64,000 bases of DNA, taken from Lederbergia sp. NSJ-179 (GTDB lineage Bacteria > Bacillota > Bacilli > Bacillales > Bacillaceae_C). The stretch lies in contig NZ_JALIFP010000004.1 of assembly GCF_022867885.1 (NCBI RefSeq), positions 62,001 through 126,000 on the forward strand, read 5' to 3'. Below are positions 20,344 to 29,706 of this stretch, in pieces (position 1 is the first letter of the stretch; every line of letters begins with the position of its first letter). Position numbers and translations under genes: made by a program. Under the pieces are notes generated by a model. It was not told where the DNA came from, searched no databases, and worked only from the letters and a program-made list of their open reading frames with translations.

Positions 20344-21741
20344 TTACTTAATATCAAATGTTTTAATTTCATTTGTGCTTGTTAGGAAGAAACTCCCTGT
20401 TTTATAATGATCGATTTTCCATTCTTTGGACTCTTCATCGAAAAATACGGTCATATAATAGGTTACTGTCGCATTGTCTCCTTCCCTCAATAAGGAATAT
20501 CCATGCAATTCCGGTTCATTTAGGGTATATTCCGCTTCAACTTGCAATTCATAACGGTCTTTTTCCTCGTTATATACAGGCCTTTTTAAAGATTCAACAT
20601 CATAACGAGATTGAATAAAGGTAGCGACGTATTTCTTTCTCTTTCCTTGCAATTGAGAAGCTTGTTTTTCAACAGCTTTTTTATATTCTTCCGGCACATC
20701 CATTTTTGAAGCATCTCCCGAAACTAAAGCTTCTGTATGTAGCTTCCAATTTTCGTTTAGCATCTCCATTATTTTATTGCGATCTGTTTCCGACAATGCA
20801 GAAACTTTGCTTAAATCCATTCTTTGATCGTCAATGACATATTCCTCTGACCTCATAGTACCCCAGGGGAATTCTTTTTCTAGAGTGATTGTTGCACTTC
20901 CGTCCATTGGTAACAGTCCGAACTTTTCAAACTGACGACCGATTTCGATGTCGGTTTTTTCTCCATTAAGTAAAACAGAAGTATGATCATAAGCCGTCGC
21001 TAGATTTACTTCTCCTGCGTTAATCGTTAATTTTTCTGAGATGGGTGGAGTATCTATTTCAAATGCCTCTACTATTCTGGACTCAGTTGCGTCGAAATGA
21101 CTACCAGTTGCTACCGCCTTTAATTCATAAGTCCCGATGGAATATGGACCATATGAATTTACATCATTTTTAGGTGGATTTTCATCTACAAGCTCGTCAT
21201 TTATATAGAGCTTTACATGATCACGGTTGACAGAAATATCGATATATACAGGAGTTAGAAAAAAGGAATAATTTTTGAACAAAAGCCATTTCCTTCCGCT
21301 TTCCTTCATTGAGATGCTAGCGTAAGTTTCTTCAAGATGGGGATCAGGCTTTGTTTGACCTTCTAATATTTTAGCCCATGTTGTTAAATGATTAAAAAGT
21401 GTATCGGCGTCTTCTGGATGTTCATTTAAATAATGCAGCAATAAGTCTGCATCTTTTTTTTCGAATGTCCAGCCTTCTTTATTTGATTGAATAAGAGAAT
21501 GAATTCTGTCTGCATCCTTTTTTTGGACTGCTTCTTTTAAAGCTGCAACAGCTTGATGGGGCGAGGTTAAATCCTTAAGTGAAGGGTAACCAATAAGGCC
21601 TATTAATAATAATAAAATGAAAAGAGATCCAAAACCAATCCACTTTTTCATTTGAGGCGATTTTGCCTTCCCTTTTAAATCAGCGCCACATTTCGGGCAA
21701 AACTCTGAATTTCCTTCTGTGCCACATTTTTTACATTTCAT
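20344..21741 (-). CDS. Zinc-ribbon membrane protein of the TcaA/YvbJ family
   Basis: The 465-residue protein begins with a zinc ribbon (MKCKKCGTEG...FCPKCGADL, residues 1-22), followed by one membrane segment (about 34-51) and a large outside part. The extracellular region has TcaA-like domains, including LTPVYIDISVNRDHVKLYINDELV (about 160-185) and a C-terminal NTF2-like domain (about 340-460). TcaA of Staphylococcus aureus affects glycopeptide susceptibility and wall properties; B. subtilis YvbJ is the closest-known relative and is normally encoded near eno. Function here is unproven. The ATG is preceded by GTGAGGATTTTGTT. It is shorter than YvbJ (about 600 residues). Confidence 0.8.
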   Translation of the reverse strand: MKCKKCGTEGNSEFCPKCGADLKGKAKSPQMKKWIGFGSLFILLLLIGLIGYPSLKDLTSPHQAVAALKEAVQKKDADRIHSLIQSNKEGWTFEKKDADLLLHYLNEHPEDADTLFNHLTTWAKILEGQTKPDPHLEETYASISMKESGRKWLLFKNYSFFLTPVYIDISVNRDHVKLYINDELVDENPPKNDVNSYGPYSIGTYELKAVATGSHFDATESRIVEAFEIDTPPISEKLTINAGEVNLATAYDHTSVLLNGEKTDIEIGRQFEKFGLLPMDGSATITLEKEFPWGTMRSEEYVIDDQRMDLSKVSALSETDRNKIMEMLNENWKLHTEALVSGDASKMDVPEEYKKAVEKQASQLQGKRKKYVATFIQSRYDVESLKRPVYNEEKDRYELQVEAEYTLNEPELHGYSLLREGDNATVTYYMTVFFDEESKEWKIDHYKTGSFFLTSTNEIKTFDIK

Positions 21742-21881
21742 AACAAAATCCTCACTTTATATAAGATTAATCGATGTTCGATTGAAATGTCCCTATGTTT
21801 ATACGATTTTACTGATAATAATGAAACTTTTCTACCAACAAAAGTAATAGGAAATTCGAGAGATTTTTTGAGAAGGATGTT

Positions 21882-22139
21882 TTGTTATTATATAAGGTGG
21901 AAATAAAAGGATCGAGGTTAGGGAACGTGGGTTCGCGGGATGAAACAGTTTTATTAGAGACTGAAAGAGTGGCGGAATGTAAAAAAGAGCATAAGCAAGA
22001 AAGTGAAATAATAAAGAAAAGTCTCCCTAGATATAGAATGTTTTTTTCTAAAGGGAGTGCCATTTACTTATTACCTTTCATTCTTTATTTCTTTTCCTTG
22101 CTGATTTTGCTTATTTATCTATTCTTCGTTAAATCTTAG
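21882..22139 (+). CDS. Hypothetical small C-terminally anchored membrane protein
   Basis: I do not recognise this 85-codon frame. The first 55 residues are charged (for example ECKKEHKQESEIIKKSLPRY) and residues about 60-83 form one strongly hydrophobic helix (IYLLPFILYFFSLLILLIYLFF), so it may be tail-anchored with the N-terminus in the cytoplasm. The TTG at 21882 lacks a good ribosome site; GTG at 21927, after GAGGTTAGGG, is a better start and would leave 70 residues. It lies between the TcaA-like gene and the Tad locus, with no clear promoter or terminator of its own. Confidence 0.4.
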   Translation: MLLYKVEIKGSRLGNVGSRDETVLLETERVAECKKEHKQESEIIKKSLPRYRMFFSKGSAIYLLPFILYFFSLLILLIYLFFVKS

Positions 22140-22240
22140 ACATTAGGACGCAATCACTAATAGATATCGTTTTTTTTTGTTATTTTGGTTAAAAATATCT
22201 AGTTTTTATACGCGTCTATTGGATTATTTTTAGCTAAATT

Positions 22241-22294
22241 TTGACATAACTCTACAATTGAACGGACATTTCATGTATCTTTTGTATATGAAAT
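22241..22294 (+). promoter_or_regulatory. Candidate promoter/operator region of the Tad operon
   Basis: A perfect TTGACA (22241-22246) is followed 18 bp later by a weak -10 (GACATT). Overlapping it is an inverted repeat with 10-bp arms, ATTTCATGTA (22268-22277) and TATATGAAAT (22285-22294), with one mismatch and a 7-bp spacer. It lies 65 bp before the first Tad gene and could bind a dimeric regulator. Confidence 0.45.
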
Positions 22295-22358
22295 TATAGA
22301 AAAACTATGATTAAGTTCGTCTGTAAGATCGTGAGAATGAAGGTTGGTGTACGGTTAA

Positions 22359-23483
22359 ATGAAAAAAATACAGCTTATTATTGGGGATACAGATGCACTA
22401 TTCCTACAGTCATTTAGTGAATATATCATGGCTTCAAATTTGAAATCTAAATTTGATTTGAAACTTTTTTCTAGTTCATCACGTATAAAGAAGTATATCG
22501 AAACGGAGCAAGTTTATGATATTTTATTAATTCAACCAGAGCTATACAATCCTAATATGGTTCTAAGTGAAAAAAATACGGTGTTCTTTTTACAAGAAAG
22601 TATGAATGATGCGAATCAATCTCAATCAGTCTATAAATACCAACCGTTGAATAAGATTCTATCTGATATGCTTTCAGTCTATTATGAACATTACTCAACG
22701 TTTCAAGGAGTGGCACGTGAAGGAATTAAGACAAAGGTACTTTCTGTTTATTCACCGAATGGGGGAACAGGGAAAACAACCTTCACAATAAACTTGAGTA
22801 AACAAATGGCTTTAAAGGGAAATAAGGTATTTTATTTAAATCTTGAATTTTTAAATACGAGCTCACTTTTTTTCCAATCAGCGGACGATCATCCCTCCTT
22901 ACAAGTTTTCTATTATTTAAAAGCAAGACCAGAACAGTTCTTGTCAAAGATTGAATCTTTGAAGAAAACCGATGAAACAATGAATGTCGATTATTTTCAA
23001 TTACCGATCTGCCCGGATGAAATGATTGCGATCAAACGGGAAGAAATCAAATATCTTATTCAAGCAATCATTGAAACAGAACATTACGATTATATTTTGA
23101 TTGATTTGGATTCATCTGTGCACGAAAGAGTTGGAGCCGCGATTGAAGAAAGCCATCAGGTGATTTGGCTGTTGAATAATGATATCCAAAGCTTTTATAA
23201 AACGGTTGGCATGTTAGATCGAATGGATGATGTGTTTGGGAATGAACATCACTTAGAGGAAAAGGTAACGTTTATTATGAATCGTTTTACGGGGTATTTT
23301 CCAGAAGCTTATTTGAAATTTAATCTTCCTATCAGGGGTTATTTACCTAATATCACGGAATGGTTACAAAATAATGATGTGAAACAAGTTCTATACCACC
23401 CTTTATATACAAAAGAATTACTTGCTATTACGGAGGATTTAATTGTGAAGCGTGAGGCAGGTGTCGAGATTGATCAAGGATGA
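22359..23483 (+). CDS. CpaE/TadZ-like ATPase of the Tad pilus system
   Basis: First gene of the Tad locus, 374 residues. The N-terminal about 110 residues look like a degenerate response-regulator receiver domain, and residues about 125-370 are a MinD/ParA-type ATPase with the deviant Walker A YSPNGGTGKTTF (131-142) and the Walker B region YDYILIDLDSS. CpaE/TadZ proteins localise and nucleate the pilus machine at the membrane. The C-terminus overlaps the longest form of tadA, which fits one transcript. Confidence 0.88.
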   Translation: MKKIQLIIGDTDALFLQSFSEYIMASNLKSKFDLKLFSSSSRIKKYIETEQVYDILLIQPELYNPNMVLSEKNTVFFLQESMNDANQSQSVYKYQPLNKILSDMLSVYYEHYSTFQGVAREGIKTKVLSVYSPNGGTGKTTFTINLSKQMALKGNKVFYLNLEFLNTSSLFFQSADDHPSLQVFYYLKARPEQFLSKIESLKKTDETMNVDYFQLPICPDEMIAIKREEIKYLIQAIIETEHYDYILIDLDSSVHERVGAAIEESHQVIWLLNNDIQSFYKTVGMLDRMDDVFGNEHHLEEKVTFIMNRFTGYFPEAYLKFNLPIRGYLPNITEWLQNNDVKQVLYHPLYTKELLAITEDLIVKREAGVEIDQG

Positions 23484-24732
23484 ACAGGTGAAGGAAATTA
23501 TTCAAAAATTAAGAGAATCCTTGGATTTGATGCATTCCATCCCGAACGAGGAATTACTCGAGTATGTAGAGGCAGCAGTTTTTGAATATGCCCAAACGAA
23601 TCGTGTGAATTCAAAGGAAATTCAATGGCTTGTGAACAGAACCTTTAATGCGTTTCGTGGGTATGACATTTTGCAACCATTGATAGATGATAAAACGATT
23701 ACTGAAATTATGGTGAACAATCATAAGGAAATTTTCATTGAACGCTTTGGTGAAGTAACGAAAGTGGATATTGAATTTGAAAATCAACAAAAGCTAGAGG
23801 ATATTATTCAATCGATTGTGTCCAAGGTTAATCGGGTGGTGAATGAATCTTCACCAATTGTTGATGCCAGATTACATGATGGGTCAAGGGTCAACGTTGT
23901 ATTGCCTCCCCTCGCATTAAAGGGTCCGGTGATGACGATTCGGAAATTTCCTGAAAAAGCTTTGACAATGGAGGATTTACTTGATTTTGATGCAATCAGT
24001 GAAGAGGCAGCAAGGTTTTTAAAGGATTTAGTTATTGCAAAATATAATATTTTCATTGGCGGCGGAACAGGCTCAGGTAAAACAACCTTTTTAAATGTTT
24101 TATCAAACTTTATTCCACAACAAGAACGTATTATTACGATTGAAGACTCTGCGGAGCTACAAATTAAAAATGTACCCAATCTTGTTGCATTAGAAACACG
24201 TAATGCAAATACAGAGGGGAAGGGTGAAGTTTCGATACGCGAACTGATTAAAACATCATTGCGGATGCGACCCAATCGAATTATTGTTGGAGAGGTTCGG
24301 GGCGCTGAAGCCTTGGATATGTTGCAAGCAATGAATACTGGTCACGATGGTTCACTTTCTACAGGTCATGCGAATTCATCCTTAGATATGTTAAGCCGGT
24401 TAGAGACGATGGTTTTAAGTGGGGCTAATCTGCCTGTACAAGTCATTCGCCAACAAATAAACTCAGCGATTGATATTCTCATCCATTTAACGAGATTAAG
24501 AGATAACTCGCGAAAGGTTGTTTCAATAAGTGAATTAGTTGGTATAGAAGGTGGCGAAATTCAATTAAATCCTTTATTTGAATTTGTCGAGGAAGGAGAA
24601 ACTGAGGAAGGCAAGGTGATCGGTCAATTAAATCCAACAGGAAATAAACTGCAATCTGTTTCGAAATTAAGGCAAGCAGGAATAGATCCTGAGGAAATCC
24701 TCCTTATGAAAAGGGAAAATATGATCAGTTAA
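23452..24732 (+). CDS. tadA: TadA/CpaF secretion ATPase
   Basis: TadA is the hexameric ATPase that powers assembly of Flp (type IVb) pili. The protein has an N-terminal domain (about 1-190), Walker A GGGTGSGKT (203-211), the Asp box ERIITIEDSAEL, Walker B RPNRIIVGEVRG and the His box GHDGSLSTGHANS. The start is uncertain: the GTG at 23452 overlaps the previous gene by 32 bp without a good site, whereas GTG 23488 lies 7 bases after AAGGA and would leave 414 residues. tadB begins 12 bp downstream. Confidence 0.93.
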   Translation: MRQVSRLIKDEQVKEIIQKLRESLDLMHSIPNEELLEYVEAAVFEYAQTNRVNSKEIQWLVNRTFNAFRGYDILQPLIDDKTITEIMVNNHKEIFIERFGEVTKVDIEFENQQKLEDIIQSIVSKVNRVVNESSPIVDARLHDGSRVNVVLPPLALKGPVMTIRKFPEKALTMEDLLDFDAISEEAARFLKDLVIAKYNIFIGGGTGSGKTTFLNVLSNFIPQQERIITIEDSAELQIKNVPNLVALETRNANTEGKGEVSIRELIKTSLRMRPNRIIVGEVRGAEALDMLQAMNTGHDGSLSTGHANSSLDMLSRLETMVLSGANLPVQVIRQQINSAIDILIHLTRLRDNSRKVVSISELVGIEGGEIQLNPLFEFVEEGETEEGKVIGQLNPTGNKLQSVSKLRQAGIDPEEILLMKRENMIS

Positions 24733-24744
24733 GGTGATGAGTAA

Positions 24745-25686
24745 ATGAATCAAGATATGTGGATCCTGTTGCTTCTTCCTGTTTTATTAGTCATTTACAT
24801 TGTAATGAATCGCAAATCAAAGCAAAAGCAAGGCCAGCAAACCTCGAAACAGGCTGCCAACCAAAGTGTCTCAGTGAAGAAAGTAGTAGAAGAGAAAAAA
24901 GAAGCGGCCCTAAAACGTACTAGAAAAGTAGAAGGTCACTTAATCGATTATTCAAAATATCAGCTTAGTATCAAGGAGTTTTTGTTCTATAGCATCATGG
25001 CAATGATTGCTTTGTTTTTGATCGGTTTTTTGTTTTACGAAAGTGTCATTTTTTCACTCATATTAGCTGTAGCTGGACTGCTATTTCCAAGAATGCAAAG
25101 AAAGAGATTACTGTTAAAGAGAAAGGAAAAATTGGCTGTTCAGTTCAAGGAAGCCATTGCCTCCTTATCCTCATCGTTGGCGGCTGGAAGATCGATTGAA
25201 AATAGCTTTCGTGAAACGGTTCATGATTTGAAATTCTTATACCCTGACCCAAACACTTATATTATCCGTGAATTTGAAATTATTAATCGAAGAGTTGAAA
25301 ATGGGGAGACGATTGAACGAGCTATTCAAGATTTTGCCTTACGTTCAGATTTAGAGGATGTCATTAATTTTTCCGATATTTTTATAACATGTAAACGTAC
25401 AGGTGGAAATTTGGTAGAGGTTATTAGAAGAACCGCCGATGTGATTAGTGAAAAGATAGACATTCAGCAAGAGGTACAAGTCATGCTAGCCCAAAAAAAA
25501 TTCGAATCAAAAATCCTGTCAATCATGCCAGTAGGAATGATTGCATTATTAAAATATAGTTCTGGAGACTACTTGGCACCTTTATATGATTGGGCAAAAT
25601 TAGGCCCGTTAATTATGACGTTTTGTTTAGCTTTGTTGTGTTTGTCTTATTGGCTCAGTCAAAGAATTATGAATATTAAGGTGTGA
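24745..25686 (+). CDS. tadB: TadB, type II secretion F-like membrane protein
   Basis: TadB is one of two inner-membrane platform proteins on which the TadA ATPase acts. The 313-residue protein has an N-terminal helix (about 5-22), a basic, coiled linker, two membrane segments (about 75-117), the cytoplasmic T2SSF domain (about 130-260, with FKEAIASLSSSLAAGRSIENSF and GGNLVEVIRRTADVI) and a C-terminal membrane helix. It follows tadA by 12 bp with TAAGGTGATG as ribosome site. Confidence 0.92.
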   Translation: MNQDMWILLLLPVLLVIYIVMNRKSKQKQGQQTSKQAANQSVSVKKVVEEKKEAALKRTRKVEGHLIDYSKYQLSIKEFLFYSIMAMIALFLIGFLFYESVIFSLILAVAGLLFPRMQRKRLLLKRKEKLAVQFKEAIASLSSSLAAGRSIENSFRETVHDLKFLYPDPNTYIIREFEIINRRVENGETIERAIQDFALRSDLEDVINFSDIFITCKRTGGNLVEVIRRTADVISEKIDIQQEVQVMLAQKKFESKILSIMPVGMIALLKYSSGDYLAPLYDWAKLGPLIMTFCLALLCLSYWLSQRIMNIKV

Positions 25687-25692
25687 TCCATA

Positions 25693-26556
25693 TTGGTCAT
25701 CTATGGAATACTTTTAGCGGTTTTACTTGTGATGATGTTGATTTTATATATTGCCTCACGTCATAAATATGACGAAACGATAGAAGAATTCGAGGGGGTG
25801 TATCCACTTCTGTTTCTTGCTCCGGTTTCACTTCTTCTGATGAATAAACTGAAAATATTAGAACGGATGCATACACAAGTGGCCTATATACAACAAAAAA
25901 TGATTAGTTTGCATGGGAGCCGAGATGCTTTAAAGCACACAAGAATGTTCCTTGCACAATTGATCTCCGTTATTTTTCTTTGTTTACTTGGTGCTTGTTT
26001 ATTAGGACTATTAACATCTGGAGATCATCTATTATTTGGAATTGGCCTTATGTTTACAGTGATGATTCCAACATTCCTTATTAACCAATTATCTACATTG
26101 GAAAAGGAAAGAAAGCATAAGATTTTATTGGAATTACCTGAATTTGTAAATAAGGTTATTCTACTTGTCAATGCAGGAGAAACGGTACAACAAGCGATTA
26201 TTCGCTGTGTAGAAATGAATACGAATGATGATTCACCGCTTTATAAGGAGCTAAAGGAAACAGTTAACCGCATGACAAGTAATGAGCCCTTTCCGCAAGC
26301 ATTAAATGAGTTAAGTAAGCAATGTGCGATTCAGGAAGTAGCTATCTTCACAACGACAGTATTATTAAACTACCGAAAAGGTGGACAAGATTTAATTTTA
26401 TCACTGCGAGAGCTGTCACACGATTTATGGGAAAAGAGAAAAAATATTTCGAGAACAAAAGGAGAAGAGGCATCTTCTAAACTCGTTTTCCCTTTAATTA
26501 TTATCTTTGTTGCAATCATGATTATTGTTGGCTATCCAGCAATAAGCATTATGTAA
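25693..26556 (+). CDS. tadC: TadC, type II secretion F-like membrane protein
   Basis: TadC pairs with TadB in the membrane platform of the pilus. The 287-residue protein has hydrophobic segments near residues 3-19, 34-52, 92-136 and a C-terminal helix at about 265-285, around a T2SSF domain (about 150-260, with LPEFVNKVILLVNAGETVQQAI). The start codon is TTG at 25693, 9 bases from AAGGTG, and lies 6 bp after the tadB stop. Confidence 0.9.
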   Translation: MVIYGILLAVLLVMMLILYIASRHKYDETIEEFEGVYPLLFLAPVSLLLMNKLKILERMHTQVAYIQQKMISLHGSRDALKHTRMFLAQLISVIFLCLLGACLLGLLTSGDHLLFGIGLMFTVMIPTFLINQLSTLEKERKHKILLELPEFVNKVILLVNAGETVQQAIIRCVEMNTNDDSPLYKELKETVNRMTSNEPFPQALNELSKQCAIQEVAIFTTTVLLNYRKGGQDLILSLRELSHDLWEKRKNISRTKGEEASSKLVFPLIIIFVAIMIIVGYPAISIM

Positions 26557-26598
26557 ATAAAAGAGGATGTTGAAAAAGCATAAAAAATGGAGGAATGA

Positions 26599-26790
26599 AT
26601 GATGAATACACTAACGACGTGGTTTAAAAATTTTTGGAATGATGAGGAAGGGATGCAAACACTAGAAATTATGTTGATTATTGCCGTGATTGTTGTGATT
26701 GCTTTAGCCTTTAGAAAGCAAATTACTGGTTGGGTAACAAGTTTATTACAATTTGGAGATTCTAAAATAATGGAGTTCCAGCAAGATTAA
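26599..26790 (+). CDS. flp: Flp-type (type IVb) pilin
   Basis: This 63-residue protein is the likely major pilus subunit. It shows a type IVb prepilin site: DEEG (Gly18), then Met-Gln-Thr-Leu-Glu, so that Glu is at +5 of the mature form, followed by about 20 hydrophobic residues. Cleavage would leave a 45-residue pilin, in the usual Flp range. It resembles the Flp1 pilins of Gram-positive bacteria. The start is one of two adjacent ATGs (26599, 26602) after GGAGG. The preceding 42-bp spacer contains GAGGATGTTGAAAAAG, which resembles one end of the MITE-like repeat in this window. Confidence 0.88.
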   Translation: MMNTLTTWFKNFWNDEEGMQTLEIMLIIAVIVVIALAFRKQITGWVTSLLQFGDSKIMEFQQD

Positions 26791-26808
26791 TAGTCAGGAG
26801 CGATTCTG

Positions 26809-27423
26809 ATGAAGAAACAGATATATTCATTTCTTAAAAATGATAAAGGGGTCTTTACAATTGAAGCATCAATGATTTTTCCGATGCTTCTCATTATTAC
26901 TCTATCTTTGATCTTCTTTAGTCTTGTGATCTATTACAAATCTGTATTGCAATTTGATGCAAATCGCATCGCAGATCAGGTTTCATATGTATGGAATAAT
27001 AGCTCTAAAGATGTGAAAACAGGTGAATTTGATACGTATACGAATGATTTAGATGATGGCTTATATTGGAGATTAACAAGTAATAATATTTTAGAACAAT
27101 TTGGTTTACCAAATATTGGGGATTCTAGTTTAGTGGCGAAAAAGGAGCATGCTGAACTGATTGAGGAAATACCGGGGCCTATTACAGGTAGCGTTGAATT
27201 TCAAAATGGCTTAGCTGGAAGCAGAATTAATGTCACTTTGCAACAACCCCTTTATTTACCATCAGCGGTGAAAACCATGTTTGGGATTGATTTGATGCGT
27301 GCACAAGCATCCCGGCCCATCACTGAACCAGTCGAATTTATTCGCAATGTTGATTTTATTCTATATTTTGTGAATGATATTTCAAAATATAGCGGCTATA
27401 TTAGTCAGTTCAGATCAAGATAG
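26809..27423 (+). CDS. TadE-like pseudopilin
   Basis: A 204-residue minor pilin candidate. The N-terminus has KNDKG (Gly14) then VFTIE, giving Glu at +5, followed by a hydrophobic stretch (about 20-45), as in TadE/TadF pseudopilins processed by the prepilin peptidase. The rest is an exported domain with no cysteine. It is 18 bp after the Flp gene and is expected in the same transcript. Confidence 0.85.
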   Translation: MKKQIYSFLKNDKGVFTIEASMIFPMLLIITLSLIFFSLVIYYKSVLQFDANRIADQVSYVWNNSSKDVKTGEFDTYTNDLDDGLYWRLTSNNILEQFGLPNIGDSSLVAKKEHAELIEEIPGPITGSVEFQNGLAGSRINVTLQQPLYLPSAVKTMFGIDLMRAQASRPITEPVEFIRNVDFILYFVNDISKYSGYISQFRSR

Positions 27424-27468
27424 AAAGCGAAATGGATTCCAATATAATAAAAGACGAAAGAGGGGAGA

Positions 27469-29688
27469 ATGATCGGCTTTTTAAAAAAAATCTATCATAA
27501 GTTTATCGTAGATGAAAATGGAGCAGTTTCCATTTATGCCATTATCATTACTCTTCTCCTCTTTATTTTTAATGCCGTTTTAATTGACTTTATTCGAATT
27601 ATGGCCGCAGAGCGTGAAACCGATACAGCAATGAAAACAGCGATACGTTCCACGATGTCTGCCTATAATCAAGATGTTAAAGGCTATGGGTTATTTGGTT
27701 TTGAGGGTGGAGAAAGTGAAGCAAAGGAAATTTTTGATAAGGTGTTAAGGGAAAATTTAAAACAGGAGGAAGGCGATTATTTTAGTTTTATTGATACAAA
27801 GCTTGAGGATGATGTAAATATCATTGTGAGCGATAGGAGAATGCTTTCCAATAAAACAACCTTCGAATATCAGGTGCTGGAAGAAATGAAGTATAGCGCA
27901 CCAATGGAAATTGGTAAAACAATTATTGAAGGTTTCCTACAAGTGTCTAAAGCAATGCAAGAAGCATCTACATATGTAGAGATCGCGACAAGTATTCAGG
28001 ATGATGTGGAGGATCGAGAAGAAAAACTTGACAAAATTAAATCTAAGCTTGAAATTGCGCAACAAAGAAGTACAGAATTAGGAAAAGTTGTTCACTCTGA
28101 ATCGACCAAAAAATTCCCTACAGTGGCGAATCTCCAAGATTTATTAAAGCATTTAAAGAAATACCAAGAGATTAAAGAGAGGGACCCGCTTTCAGAACCT
28201 GGCGAAGATGAAAAAGAGGAGGAGAAGAAAGAAAGGGAAGAGGAAGAGGAAAAACGGGAGCAGGATGATAAAGACATTATTACGTTTGAAAGACAAGCGA
28301 AAGAATTAATGGACACATTCAAGGTGAAATCATATGGGATGCGCGGAGAATTAGAGGATGCTCTAACTTTGATTGAAGAAGCAAAAGAGCTTAATGAAAA
28401 AATAAAAAAAACGATTGATGATAAACGAGCGGAAGCGAATGAAAGCTATGGAAATGCCAATCAAGCTGCTGATATGAATCAAAATGAGACTGGGAATGCA
28501 GATGGTACAATATCGGAAATTCGGGAGGCCAATCGCAAATTAGATGACTATATCATTGATCCCGAATTTTTTACGAACTTGGAAAATAAAACGTCTCTAG
28601 CAAAAGCAGAGGTGGATTTAAATAATGATTCTAATTTAGAAGGACAGATTAGTCTTTTACAATCCATCATTGATGCAGGCGATTTTTATCGTGATTCGGA
28701 TAAAAACAGGATTGCATCGTTTGCTGGTCAGATTAAAAATCATCAAGATACGGCTAACACTTTAATTGATGAAGCCTATGAAATTATTACAGGTGACCGA
28801 CCTCCAATTAAGGATGAAGGTGTAGAGGAAAAAGAAGAAGAAGCAGAGGAAGAGCTTGAGAGTGCAAATGAGGATTTAGATAAATTACTGAACGAGGCAG
28901 AGGCGATGTTAGGGGATCAGGAGCTTATTAAGCAAATTGCTGATCTCGCTGCAAAGTATGAAGGGTCGATTGAAGATAGCAAAAATGAATTTAATCGTGA
29001 AAACCCAGACGATGTGGCAAAGGATTCAATGAATTTTGTTGACATGGTTTTTAGTGCGATTGGAGATGCCTTGATCAACTCAAGAGATAAGCTTTATATG
29101 AATGAGTTTATTATGACGAAATTTAAGGCACATGATTTTAAGGTTAAGGGGGCGGAGGGATTTTCCCTGCCAAACAATGAAGTTGAATATATTATGTATG
29201 GACTTGAGTCAACTGGAGCTAACTATGCAGCCGCCTTAACGGAAATATTTGCCTTTCGTTTTGCAGTTAATTTTGTCGAATCATTTACTGATGCAAAGGT
29301 AAGAGCATTTGGACCATATATGTGGGCCGCAGCGTTAGTCTATGCCCTAACTCATACGATTGCAGATATGTCTAAAATATCTAGCGGGGAAAAGCCCCGT
29401 TTCTTTAAAAGCATTCGTTATAAAGCGGGATACCATGATTATTTAAAAATCTTTTTGTTTATGCATCCAGAGGGGAATAAAATTGCTCGTACCATGGCAT
29501 TAATTGAAAATAATTCAGATGCAGATCTAACGACATTGCCAACCTATATTAGTGCAGAGGCATCTACTTCTGTAAAACTTTGGTTTTTGCCTGGAGTGGC
29601 CAATATGCTAGGACAGGCAGGTGTTATTTCTGGGCGTGTTGAAAATAATAGATATTTTATTGATAAAAAGATCGATTATTCCTATTGA
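27469..29688 (+). CDS. Large TadG-like protein (DUF5702) with coiled-coil region
   Basis: A 739-residue protein with one N-terminal membrane helix (about 20-44) after a DENGAVS motif that resembles a pseudopilin site but has no Glu at +5 (Tyr instead). Residues about 170-330 and 440-500 are highly charged coiled coil, including a Glu/Lys/Arg-rich run near 245-275, and the C-terminal about 200 residues are globular. Gram-positive Tad loci often carry such a DUF5702 protein at the place of TadG. A plausible role is an extracellular anchor or wall-spanning part of the pilus base; this is inference. Confidence 0.78.
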   Translation: MIGFLKKIYHKFIVDENGAVSIYAIIITLLLFIFNAVLIDFIRIMAAERETDTAMKTAIRSTMSAYNQDVKGYGLFGFEGGESEAKEIFDKVLRENLKQEEGDYFSFIDTKLEDDVNIIVSDRRMLSNKTTFEYQVLEEMKYSAPMEIGKTIIEGFLQVSKAMQEASTYVEIATSIQDDVEDREEKLDKIKSKLEIAQQRSTELGKVVHSESTKKFPTVANLQDLLKHLKKYQEIKERDPLSEPGEDEKEEEKKEREEEEEKREQDDKDIITFERQAKELMDTFKVKSYGMRGELEDALTLIEEAKELNEKIKKTIDDKRAEANESYGNANQAADMNQNETGNADGTISEIREANRKLDDYIIDPEFFTNLENKTSLAKAEVDLNNDSNLEGQISLLQSIIDAGDFYRDSDKNRIASFAGQIKNHQDTANTLIDEAYEIITGDRPPIKDEGVEEKEEEAEEELESANEDLDKLLNEAEAMLGDQELIKQIADLAAKYEGSIEDSKNEFNRENPDDVAKDSMNFVDMVFSAIGDALINSRDKLYMNEFIMTKFKAHDFKVKGAEGFSLPNNEVEYIMYGLESTGANYAAALTEIFAFRFAVNFVESFTDAKVRAFGPYMWAAALVYALTHTIADMSKISSGEKPRFFKSIRYKAGYHDYLKIFLFMHPEGNKIARTMALIENNSDADLTTLPTYISAEASTSVKLWFLPGVANMLGQAGVISGRVENNRYFIDKKIDYSY

Positions 29689-29706
29689 TTTCATGGAGGT
29701 AAAAAA

